Source of the DNA: Dendrobium chrysotoxum
Lineage: Eukaryota > Streptophyta > Magnoliopsida > Asparagales > Orchidaceae
Direction of reading: 5' to 3'
Length of the DNA: 64,000 nt
NCBI GenBank assembly: GCA_019925795.1
Contig: CM034305.1
Coordinates: 55,664,573 to 55,728,572, forward strand
Shown here: positions 54,581-64,000 of the stretch, one piece after another
Position numbering within the stretch: the first letter of the stretch is position 1
Layout: each line of letters opens with the position of its first letter
The notes under the pieces: generated by a model
What the model was told of the DNA's origin: nothing
What the model saw: only the letters and a program-made list of their open reading frames with translations
Database searches by the model: none
Position numbers and translations under genes: made by a program

Positions 54581-55282
54581 AATAGAATAGAACAATTTCT
54601 CTAGAGAAGCAAACCATTATAGTAATCACTTAGAACAAAGAGAACTGAAATTCAAGAAAATTTTTCTCACCCTCTGACATTAAAATTATCCACTTGACCA
54701 AATGGTGAATTGTGTATATCAAAATCACTTCAGTCTTATTTTAATTATAATATCGTCAAACATATCACTTGAATTGTTTCCTCTAATATAATAATCATTA
54801 CTTGATTTATCCTTCTTAGTTTTGCTATGCATCAAATATAATATTCTCACGATATCACATTCAACTTAAATTCTTAAATATCAATGACTTTTTTACTACC
54901 CAACAATCAAATTCATTTTGACCGACTTAACACAAACATCACAGAGGAATGTTAAAAGGGAGATCTTTTTGGCTCTGACTAGCATTTGGAGCAAATGTAG
55001 CAAAACCTAATATTAAGATTTCATCAGAATTAAGTCCAACACCTGGAGTCCTTGGACGGGGTCTTGGCATCCAATATCACATGCTGACAGAGCAGCATCT
55101 GATATTGGCAATCAACTAACCAATTTCATCAAGGAAAATTTCTTATTAAATAGCTGGCCTGCGCCAGCATAGAAAAGTTAGCTAGTGTATAGCAGTGACT
55201 GGCAAGCACAATCAACGTTCAATAACAACAGAACTTATTAAATTAAGAATGATGGACTTCATTAGAATAACCTGGGCACCAG
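54581..55282. other. Presumed DRP2-type intron, nothing recognised
   Basis: I searched the minus strand for the GED and PH-domain exons of DRP2 and found none. Confidence 0.4.
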
Positions 55283-55287
55283 GTGAT

Positions 55288-57423
55288 TGATAGGAAACAC
55301 TTGAAGATTTCAAGAATTTCCCATCAATCCTTGGAAAACAGCAAAAATTCTTCATAAGAATCCACACAAAAATCAGAAAAATAATAGATAATTTGTATTA
55401 TTTGATGAAATAGAAAAGGAAAATACCAAGATACAATTGATCCTCTATTCGAGAGGAGGCTCTATCTCTCCCAAATCTCTAGATGCCGCTAGAGCCAAAA
55501 AAAAAACCCTAAACCTAAGAGATCTCAAATTTCAGTCAATTTCAAGATGCCCTAACCCTAGGAAAATAAACTATTTAATGCATACAATTCAAAAGGAAAT
55601 ATCTAAACAGTTCCTACATTCAAATTTCCCTCCCAAATCCCTCAAAAATCTTTCTCAAAATGCTCCCTTGAATTCTGCGGTCCGATCGGCATACATAGGA
55701 GAGACGGAACTTCTGCCACTGTTCCGCCTGGGCCAATCCCATGTGGACCGGTTGGATTGGTCCATTAACAATACTCCCATCCCAAAGACCTACCTTATCC
55801 TCAGGGTGGAAGGATGGGACATTGTTGATAGTTTTCTTCAGCTGCTCTGTTAGTGGCCATGCTATCGTCCACTGGAACCAAGCTAAAGCTTTCTCTTCCA
55901 AATATAGGGACACTAACGTCAGTCTCTTCTCCTCTGTCACCCCATTCACCATGAGATACATCTCCACCCAGTACACCCACCCATAAGCATCCTCCCTTTC
56001 AAATACCGACATCCCCAACTTTCTCACCCTAGGATCACTACCACTTCAATAGCTGCTTCCTCCTTCAGTGTAACGATTGTCGTGATCCTTCCATATTTCC
56101 CCCATGTATCGTGGGTGGGAATCCCACCTTCCTTCCCTTCGCCTCACATGACTCGATTCCCATGGTTCGGCCCATCCCCCTCCTTCGGTCGTCCACTTCC
56201 CTTGCCCAAAAGATCTCCCATAGCGGTCGGCCACCCCACCACCTTCACCATGAAATGCCCTTCTTGCTGTCCCCCCATCCGATAACCCAATTCCGCCTCT
56301 TATCGGAGCCCTAGGAGGTGGCTCTTAACCCCCTCCATCTCCGATGAGTGGCCCCCCTTACTCTCATAGTGGTCGACTTCCCTACCGCCTCCACCAAAAG
56401 ATTTCATCTTTGTTGTCCCCTCATCCAGAAACCCTAATCCACCCATTATCGGAGCCACAAGAGGTGGCTCTTGATGAAAGAAACTCTCCTCGTCAAACTC
56501 CTCTTGTCTGATCTCCTTTCCCTTCGATTCGGCCAAGAGAATCCCTGTCAAATCTTGGTTAGGGTTAGCCATCGGAACCACTCTTGAAGTTTTTGTTTGC
56601 ATCTCCAAGAGCCTTCTTAACATCTCCTCCATTATGATCGAAAATTTCAAATCGAACTTCTCATGGATAATTGGAATATTTTTTTTAAAATCTGAAACTC
56701 GAGTTTGTAGATCTGAAATTTTAGATTTCATTTGTCCGATCTCCACTTCGAAGCGTTCCTCCAACGCATCCACTTTCTTGGTTGCCATCAATACCCGGAT
56801 CTTCGTAGACTCAAAAATCTAGAATTTGACCCTTGAAAACAGCAAATAGACCCTCTTCCAGCTAAGAAACAGCTGTTGGTTTTCATAGAAACAACTCCAA
56901 AGTAGTCCCAAAATCTGCTCTGATACCACTTTGATAGGAAACACTTGAAGATTTCAAGAATTTCCTTTCAATATTTGGAAAACAGCAAAAATTCTCCGCA
57001 AGAATCTACACAAAAACCAGAAAAACAGTAGATAATTTGTATTATTTGATGAAATAGAAACGAAAAATACCAAGATACAATTGATCCTCTATTCGAGAGG
57101 AGAATCTATCTCTCCCAAATCTCTAGACGCCGTTAGAGCAAAAAAAAAAGCCTAAACCTAAGAGATCCCAAATTTCAACCAAATTCAAGATGCCCTAACA
57201 CTAGGAAAACAAACTATTTAACGCATACAATTCAAAAGGAAATCTCTAAACAGTCCCTACATTCAAATTTCCCTCCCAAATCCCTTAAAATTTTTTCCCA
57301 AAAAGCTCCCTTGAATTCTGCGGTCCGATCGGCATACGCAGGAGAGGTGGAACTTCCGCCTCTGTTCTGCTTGGGCAGGTCCCATATGGACAGGCTGGAC
57401 TAGTCCAATGGACCAATCTAACA
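55288..57423 (-). mobile_element. Complete gag-only LTR retrotransposon (TR-GAG type), 2.1 kb
   Basis: LTRs 55288-55770 and 56932-57423 flanked by the target duplication gtgat (55283-55287 and 57424-57428). In the minus sense each LTR starts TGTTA and ends CTATCA. The primer site TGGTATCAGAGC (initiator Met tRNA) lies at 56928-56917 and a purine-rich 'tttgggatgggagtat' lies just before the 3' LTR. The ~1.16-kb interior codes only for gag, with no protease, reverse transcriptase or integrase, so mobility depended on another element. About 18 mismatches in the first ~210 bp of the LTRs (about 91% identity) indicate an old insertion. Confidence 0.92.
55620..56791 (-). pseudogene. Gag of the gag-only retrotransposon
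   Basis: Starts near 56791 (MMATKKVDALEERFEVEIGQ) with a predicted coiled coil (SKISDLQTRVSDFKK), then a Gly/acidic linker, a frameshift between about 56300 and 56234, an in-frame TGA at about 56046, and the gag core RKLGMSVFEREDAYGWVYWV, VNGVTEEKRL and LEEKALAWFQW. The core is the Retrotrans_gag pattern of Ty3/gypsy elements ('KL..P.F.G.d...W...ae.yf.v......kv..a...L.g.A..W'). The last codons run into the 3' LTR (stop at 55620). One stop and one frameshift disable it. Confidence 0.85.
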
Positions 57424-57648
57424 GTGATTTCAGTAAAATCCAAAATTTTTCTATAGCAAGTCATAGCCAACTATTGAGGCGGCTAAGATTTCCCTTAAGA
57501 GTACGTATGGCTGTTTCATTTTGCGTGTTTTTGTTCAGGTACCCTTTCCTACCATATATTTCTTTATTTGGTCATTATTAGGATATTTTATGTGTTAGTT
57601 AACTTTATTAGTATATTGCCTACATACAATTTACAGTAGTATATATAA

Positions 57649-58050
57649 CAAGCGGAGCCATAGTGGGGGCCCTAGGGCCTGGCCCATCACATAACAGTTT
57701 ATTTTAAAAGCTAAAACATAAAAGCGGCCCATTGTCCAGCCCATCACACATCACCTAAAAACCACATAGTAGTTGATTTTAAATTTAAAAACAAAACAAA
57801 TATGCTTGTGGGGATCGAACCCAACATCTCTTGGTCCATTGACTAGCCTTTCATCTAGAAAGCCACCGAGTAATTAAGTCTTAAGCTTTTACTTTTAATT
57901 TATTTAAATTATTAATAAAATTCTAAACATTAATTTTATAATTTCTATATATACAAAAGTGAAAAATAATCACATGAAAAAAAATTCAAAATATTTTGAG
58001 AAATCATCAATATGTACCCACTAATAAAAATTTCTAGCTCCGCCCCTAGA
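57649..58050. mobile_element. Small non-autonomous DNA element with tRNA-like internal boxes (tentative)
   Basis: The left edge 'caagcggagcc' and right edge 'ctccgcccctag' are imperfect inverted copies of a 'ggggcggagc' terminus seen in plant DNA transposons. The interior has 'gggccctagggcctggccca' near the left edge. On the minus strand a B-box-like 'gggttcgatcccc' (about 57823-57811) follows an A-box-like 'tggctttctagatg' at about 57865. I found no clear target duplication. Confidence 0.4.
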
Positions 58051-58674
58051 TAATACATTTATGAAAAAGAAAATATTGCATGTCAATTGACGCACTATAA
58101 GTATACATAAAAATTATTTAATAAGATTTTTTCACTTAATCATCTTACAATTACTTTTGCAAATAATCCAGCTAGCATTAAATGAGCAAAGGCATTATTA
58201 ACTAAAAATGAGTTCATTCCATGTTTGCAATTTAATTTTTGTTGAAGTTTACACCTATGACCTTGGAAAAACTTTCTAAATACTTTCAGATATAAAAAAA
58301 TAGCTCACATTATAATATTCAAGAAAAAAGTAATATTAAAAAGTCCTAAATTTTATACCAATTATTTGCTCCTTTCAAAATTAATAAGCAACATTCTTAT
58401 AAAATCATATATTTCCTATGTATATAGGTCATTATAAGTAAAAACTTATATAAGTTAATTTAGTGTTTAAATTCATTAACGTAGGTTTAATTTTAATGTT
58501 ACTTAACATGGAGATTAATGTATTGTGGCTTTGAATTCATATTTCCACACAAACTTCACTTTGTGGGGTGGGGGGGAAGCAGAGATATGCGGAGATATAC
58601 ATTGATTGATGAGAAAGTAATGTATGTGATAGTTTGGACTTAAAAGGGATATTAAATTTGATATACAACTACTA

Positions 58675-59265
58675 CAACAACAACAACAACATCAAGCCTT
58701 TATCCCACTACGTGGGGTCGGCTACATGAATCCTTTTTCTCCATTGTGTCCTATTAAAAGTCAAATTCTCGTTTAAATCTAATAAAGAAAGATCATTTCT
58801 AATATTTTCTAACCAAGTCTTTTTAGGTCTACCTCTACCTTTCTTAACATAAGTCAAATCTAAGACCTCTACTTTCCTAACTGGGTCATCGGGAGGCCGC
58901 CGTTTTACGTGACCAAACCATCTAAGGCGACTCTCTCTAATCTTATCTTCCACTGGAGCTACTCCAACCTTTTCACGAATATGCTCATTTCGTATCCTAT
59001 CTCTAAGGGTAAAGCCACTCATCCACCTGAGCATCCTCATCTCTGCAACACTTAACTTAGAATTATGCTTCTCTTTTAATGGCCAACATTCAGCACCATA
59101 AAGCATTGCAGGTCTCACCACCATCTTATAGAATTTTCCCTTAAGTTTGAGGGGTACTTTTCTATCACACAATAAGCCCGATGCATTCCTCCACTTCAAC
59201 CATCCAACTTGGATTCTGCTGATAATATCCCCATCTATATCACCATCACTCTGAACAATAGATCC
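58675..59265 (-). mobile_element. RTE-type LINE, 5'-truncated insertion with 16-bp TSD
   Basis: Flanked by tgatatacaactacta at 58659-58674 and 59266-59281. On the minus strand it ends in (gtt)n preceded by 'gggataaaggcttgatg', and encodes an open C-terminal frame: GWLKWRNASGLLCDRKVPLK, MRMLRWMSGFTLRDRIRNE, RWFGHVKRRPPDDP, GRGRPKKTWLENIRNDLS, WRKRIHVADPT. No stop interrupts it, so it is the youngest LINE copy here. The predicted frame extends upstream into flanking DNA; its first ~25 residues are not LINE. Confidence 0.95.
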
Positions 59266-59281
59266 TGATATACAACTACTA

Positions 59282-61067
59282 TTGTTACATAAAGAATTAC
59301 ACAAGTCGAAAACACTAACCTTATTTTCCTTAGTCCCCATAACCAGCTAAGAGTCGAGCAGAGGGAAATTCGAAGGAGAATATAAGGCTAAGGTGAGATT
59401 TTGATAGTTAAAATCGGGTTGAAGTCCCATAGACAATATCAACGATAATGCTTGGTTTGGGTTGCACTTCAAAGAATTCCCATCTTAGGAATTCTTGAAG
59501 ATGAGTGGCAGCAGTAAGCTCAGTTAAAATTACTTGGATGAGGACAAGACTTCAAAAATATAGACCTAGAGAAAGCTTTTATTGAGTATACTGTGAGAGG
59601 TTATATATAAAAGCTTGGGCTATATTACTTTGTAGATGGTGCCCTCAACCATAACAAGCATATAGATTTTTTACCGACTTGATTGAATATGAAGAGGTAA
59701 TTTTGGATACCCATGATGTGGAAGAAAACATCGAGATGGTTGAGAGAGATAAAGTGTTACAATACAACTGTCTTGAAGAAGAATGCTCCAGCCCAATACA
59801 CAATAACTAAATATGCAATAACACCATAGTACTGGGGCCTATGAAGTCATCCTTAAGTTGGGAGAAAATGCGCTGATTTTCTTGGTGATAGGACACCAAA
59901 GATGTGAGCTAGCAATACGATAAAATGCAAGTGAGAAAAAGCAATAGTATGTATTTTTTGTCTGTTTTGGATGGTTATTGTAAATTAACTCAAAAGCTTT
60001 ATCTAAATATTATTTGCATGCAATTATCCATCCTAAAATCGTGTATACAGCTCATGAGGACTTCTATAAATCAGTTATACAAACTCATACTCAACCTATC
60101 CTTGCTAGAGTTATAAAGAAGAGAGCAACCACCACTTTTTTGAAGAGAAAGCAGGAGAGGCAACGGAAGTACAATCAATTCACGTCATACCATGCCCTTC
60201 TATGAAAGGTGGATGCAGCTTTTTTGTCAAGAGATCATATTAAATTGGAGAATAATCAAATAAAGTTGGAGCAGATATAGGATTATTTGACCAATCTAGT
60301 TCATAATTTTATGCTTGAGGAGGAGCGGGATAGAAATGAGCGAGTTAGTGCCTACTACAAGCCATTTACTCATTTGAGGCTGGGGATGAGGTGCAGAAAG
60401 AGCTAGAGATGGAGTAGGAGGTACAGGAGGAGGTGGAGGACATACAAAATAAATCCTTGCCATTATTTCTATAGAATAGAAAATTAGGAGGTAGGGTATG
60501 GCAGCCCATCTCTTGTAATTATACGTAAGAGTGAGGCATAATTATTAGGATTTAAAAAGACAAAAGAATTAAACGAATTTGATTGGGATTTTATAGATCC
60601 ATTAAAAAAGAGGCTCAAGCCCCATGGATCCATGCATCATTTGATCCTATCCGCCTGATTGATGAAGACTAACTACCCTCCTTTAAGTTTGGATGTTAAG
60701 ATTGATTGATAACTATAAAGAGGAGGAGATATGAGTGGGGCAGTAGAAGCACAGTATGGTTCCATCAATTGAATGCTCCCACTACCTAGTTAGATAGCAA
60801 TCTAAGAAATCTTTTAATTTATTGAAAATATGATTTCAACATTTTAAAGATCTTTATACTAATTTTAACTTCTAATTTTGCACCGTAATGATCTTATGTT
60901 TTTTAATAAGGCACCGAAACCGATATGACCTAAAGACCAATGGATCTAGCATCATCATATTAGATAAAATGTTTGATCAGTACTATAGATTAGTAATCTC
61001 CACTTAAATAAAGCTTGAGAGAAATGACTCGTTCAATTGGACCAACCCCATCATGTATGCTATTGGG
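59282..61067. other. No firm gene; eroded sequence
   Basis: On the minus strand at 59340-59320 an ATG followed by six codons meets a 'AAG|gttagt' donor after a CT-rich stretch, which could be a first exon but is too short to assign. A plus-strand Glu-rich stretch at 60230-60480 (blocks LENNQIKLEQ and LEEERDRNERV) is broken by stops and carries no recognised domain. Confidence 0.35.
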
Positions 61068-61077
61068 TGGGAAAAAC

Positions 61078-62101
61078 AATGGTTGTGAAAATCGGACCGG
61101 ATATTGAACCGAAAGATAAAGAGGTTCAAAATTCAATGGTCCGACAGGGGTTAAATCAAAGTTGTATTGGATGATGTATTTAATATTAAAATTATTTAAA
61201 TATTATCTAAATGAAATAATAATGATATAATAATCATGCAACAATATAAATTTATGATTAAAAATTAAAAAAAAAATACACAAATAATAGTTTATATAAT
61301 TTTAAATTTAAATAATTCAATTATTAAATTTTATTCACACTTAATATAAATTGAATTCACATATAAATTTATAAATTTAATATAAATTATTATTAATTTA
61401 TATTATGTACTTACGTATAATTTATATCTATATGTTATATACCAAATTTATATTCTAAATTTATATCTATAAATATTTTATGTTAAATAATTTATCATTA
61501 ATAAATAGATAAAATAACTTTTATATTGCATGTATAAATCAATAAATAAATTATTATTATTAATTAAAAATAAATATCATTCACATTATAAAGAATTAAT
61601 TAAGAAACCTATTTAAAATTTTATACTATATACGTTGTGAGCTTCATAACATTAACTGATATATTTAGTCCCACATCACTTAAAAACTTTCTCTTATTAT
61701 TGTTATATAGTTTTTCGGATTGTATGTGTTAAAAACTCACATGGAGTTGTGGGGCCATATAAAGATATTTCATTAGTGTTTTGGAGAAAATAATTATGAT
61801 AAGACTTTCATGTTTATGTAAAAGTTAAGTAATTTAAATTTAAATTAATGTAATAAATTGTAAATATTATTTAATATTAATCCTTAATATTATTTAATGA
61901 AGACTTTCTCTTACTATTGTTTATATAATTTTTCAATCGGTTCAAAAGAACTAGGATCAATTCATCGGTTGAACTGATGGTTTTGGGCAGCTCTGGACGG
62001 TTTGATGCAGAAGCGGTTTTCAGGATGGACTGAACCGGTCTTATGACGAGTTCACAGTTGAATTGGTCGGATCGGCTTGTCCAGTCTGGCTTTTAAAATC
62101 T
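61078..62101. mobile_element. Mutator-like non-autonomous element, 1.0 kb (tentative)
   Basis: The direct repeat tgggaaaaac flanks it (61068-61077 and 62102-62111), a 9-10-bp duplication in the Mutator range. The ends 'aatggttgtgaaaatcggac' and (reverse complement) 'aagattttaaaagccagact' are diverged inverted repeats that lead into 'accgg/ccggt'-rich subterminal DNA on both sides. The interior is extremely AT-rich and non-coding. The phrase 'ctttctctta(t/c)tattgtt...atatagttttt' occurs at 61689 and 61909, suggesting a nested insertion or local duplication. Confidence 0.55.
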
Positions 62102-62111
62102 TGGGAAAAAC

Positions 62112-63634
62112 TCCTAAAATTATAAAATGGCGCATGAATCATAATTTTCCAAAGAATTGTAACAAAGTTCATTAGAAAATATGTGAGATCTCATTTCCTA
62201 CAAATTCCACGACATTGTATGAATTTGGCCCCTCTTGCACCTCAATGTAGTTAACAATGAGTTTGTTTTGCAAGTACTTTCCTAGTTTACTTGAGATGCC
62301 ATAGTTATTTGACAGTAAGGAGAACTCTTCTTCTCCAAATTTGCTTAGGCATAAAGGAAGACTGCCATAAATGAGGTCCTAAGGTCTACAATAAGATAAG
62401 TAATTTGATATTAAAAAATTTATGCAAACTATTCTCACATATAGTCTGAAGAGTGTATTATATTTTCAACAGAGACTATGGAGTGTTTGTAATATAAAAG
62501 TTAATCTATCTAATTTTAAAAAAAAAATCTTTTAAAGTTACACATGATCGCATACAATTGTATAGAAATCATCTATGTAAACTTTTTTTTTATTTTTTTT
62601 TATTTTTTTTGTATAGAAATCATCTGTGTAAACTTATTTCACTATAATAAAGTTCCATAGGTCTATTCAAATATTAATGAATCATTCTATAAACATTATG
62701 TTTTTGTTCAATTCTATATAATTCTATTGTAAACATTATCTTTTCAATTCATTTCTATTTAGAACTATTATGTCATAACTGTTGTGATTTCTCTCTGATG
62801 TGATATAGATGTTGGATTGCTCTGTACTATGATATAGCTATTGTATTTAATGCTGTTGTGTTAATGACTATTAGTTTACACCCTATTTGAACCATATTCA
62901 AACTAATGATCAAATCTTGCTTGAACCTTATTCGAACAACATTTTGAACCATATTATCTAAAATAGATAAGCATTATGATCAAAGTGGCCATAAGCAAAT
63001 TATTCAGCATTGAGAAAAAGATTTACAAATAAATCTTCTTTTCCACCCTGGATACTATTAATTTGATTTTGTTCCAAAAATCAAAGCTATAGATAACTTT
63101 GATTCCTAGAATATTTTTGTTCAAGAACATAAAATTGGCCTTGATTATATATAAAGTGCAGAAGGATAATAATATGAACTTCTTTATGTAGGTTAAGATG
63201 ACCCTTTATAATAGAAAACCCAAAATAATATTTTTTTTTTTGTATAAAAATTTGGGCAAAGGAAAAAAAAAGGAATAAATAGAACAAAAGTGTTGATACA
63301 CTTCAGGAGAGATAATTGAATGGTACAGTCTAACTAGATAACATAACTTATGATTGAATGGAAAACCATAAATAGAGACCATATCCTTGCCCAGCTAAAG
63401 AGTTTATCAAATAATTAAGTTGAACTAAAGCTTATAGCTTTATGAAGATTAAGAAGACATCTCTTGAGTTGATTTGCTCCTCCTTTTTTTCTTGTTTGGA
63501 TCTTCTTCTTTTTAATTCCTTGATTCTCGTGTTCTTAATCTTTTTATCATTGCCTTTACACCGCCTCCTCTCAATTCCCGTTCTCATTCCCCTTGCCTCA
63601 AAGAGATTAGATAGAAAACGGATCTTCTCGCATA
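62112..63634. other. AT-rich sequence, nothing recognised
   Basis: Includes T/A runs (62583-62610) flanked by two copies of 'gtatagaaatcatct(a/g)tgtaaact' (about 62560 and 62611), a ~50-bp local duplication. No gene. Confidence 0.45.
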
Positions 63635-63657
63635 CATATATATATATATATATATAT

Positions 63658-63710
<53 letters not shown>
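63635..63710. repeat. Compound microsatellite (TA)n(CA)n(GA)n
   Basis: An uninterrupted run of about 13 TA units, a few CA, then about 24 GA units. Frames rich in RERERE or LSLSLS across it are artefacts. Confidence 0.98.
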
Positions 63711-64000
63711 CCATTTTGTTTGGCCTAAATCTACAAGGGCCTAGAGTTTGGTCAAGGGGACAGCGAGAATAAGAGACCAAAATTTTCATAATCCAAACTT
63801 ATAAGCTAAAACATATAAAAAACTAAATATATAAGATAACCAAAATAATTGATAAGACATATTCCCTTAACTTTGTGATATTAGATAAGCTAACACAACC
63901 TTCTGTTATTTGGATAAAACCTATCTAAGGTTGCAATAATCCTAGTTAAATGTATTATCCCTCCCCCGTTGTAGTGGTAGGCCCTAGCCTATAAGAGATG
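63711..64000. other. End of window, nothing recognised
   Basis: No feature could be supported. Confidence 0.4.

Noticed and set aside
55437..55853. 138-codon plus-strand frame in the gag-only element
   Set aside because: It runs across the LTR antisense to gag; the same LTR at 57100-57400 does not keep it open.
57811..57870. A tRNA gene
   Set aside because: A- and B-box-like motifs are present, but the sequence does not fold into a cloverleaf with a plausible acceptor stem by eye.
58708..59340. A 210-codon host gene
   Set aside because: It is the LINE C-terminal domain fused by chance to ~25 codons of flanking DNA across the 16-bp target duplication.
63442..63789. Frames with YIYIYTHRERERE or LSLSLS
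   Set aside because: Translation of a compound microsatellite.

Overview
The window is repeat-dominated, AT-rich nuclear DNA of a flowering plant. It has plant-type LTR retrotransposons (Ty1/copia with initiator-Met-tRNA primer sites, Ty3/gypsy remnants, a gag-only element), RTE- and L1-type LINEs, hAT, CACTA, Harbinger-like and Mutator-like DNA transposons, and pieces of two conserved plant genes with introns. I cannot name the species.

Left part, 1-16.6 kb. A minus-strand gene of the plant FHA/AAA+ ATPase family (Arabidopsis AT1G02890/AT4G02480-like) starts at 16392. Exons 1-3 lie at 16392-15776 and a large later exon at 4892-4308, which carries two one-base frame breaks. The ~11 kb between them holds an LTR-like sequence, an L1 reverse transcriptase remnant, a hAT element inserted in an RTE LINE, a dispersed repeat and GC-rich tandem repeats. 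I did not find the FHA exons.

Middle part, 16.6-50 kb. A decayed Ty3/gypsy gag-protease (17.6-19.1 kb) is followed by an RTE LINE split by other DNA that includes a 978-bp non-autonomous CACTA element (21681-22658, target duplication ATG). A longer RTE LINE (25622-26694, resuming at 48020) is interrupted by a 21.3-kb nest of two Ty1/copia (Sirevirus-like) elements. The outer element (26695-48014, minus strand, TSD TAAAT) is old and broken. It carries an extra ~400-codon frame behind pol with its own TATA box. The inner element (34885-44706, plus strand) sits in the outer gag, has nearly identical 1.7-kb LTRs, and lacks that extra module.

The most unusual signal is in this nest. The LTRs upstream of their TATA box carry seven pairs of a 15-bp palindrome, ATCGTCCNGGACGAT. 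The two members of each pair are exactly 21 bp apart (about two helical turns), and the pairs recur about every 106 bp. A second, diverged array of the same pairs (21-22 bp apart, pairs mostly ~93 bp apart) lies directly upstream of the internal TATA box of the extra frame. This looks like one cis-regulatory module serving two promoters of the same retrotransposon.

Right part, 50-64 kb. There is a decayed minus-strand copia protease-integrase (51.7-52.45 kb) and the last exon of a dynamin-related DRP2-type gene (54148-54386, minus) with a Tourist-like MITE beside it. A complete 2.1-kb gag-only LTR retrotransposon follows (55288-57423, TSD gtgat), then a 5'-truncated RTE LINE with a 16-bp TSD (58675-59265), a Mutator-like non-autonomous element (61078-62101), and microsatellites at the end. 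No intact host gene, structural RNA gene or CRISPR is visible.
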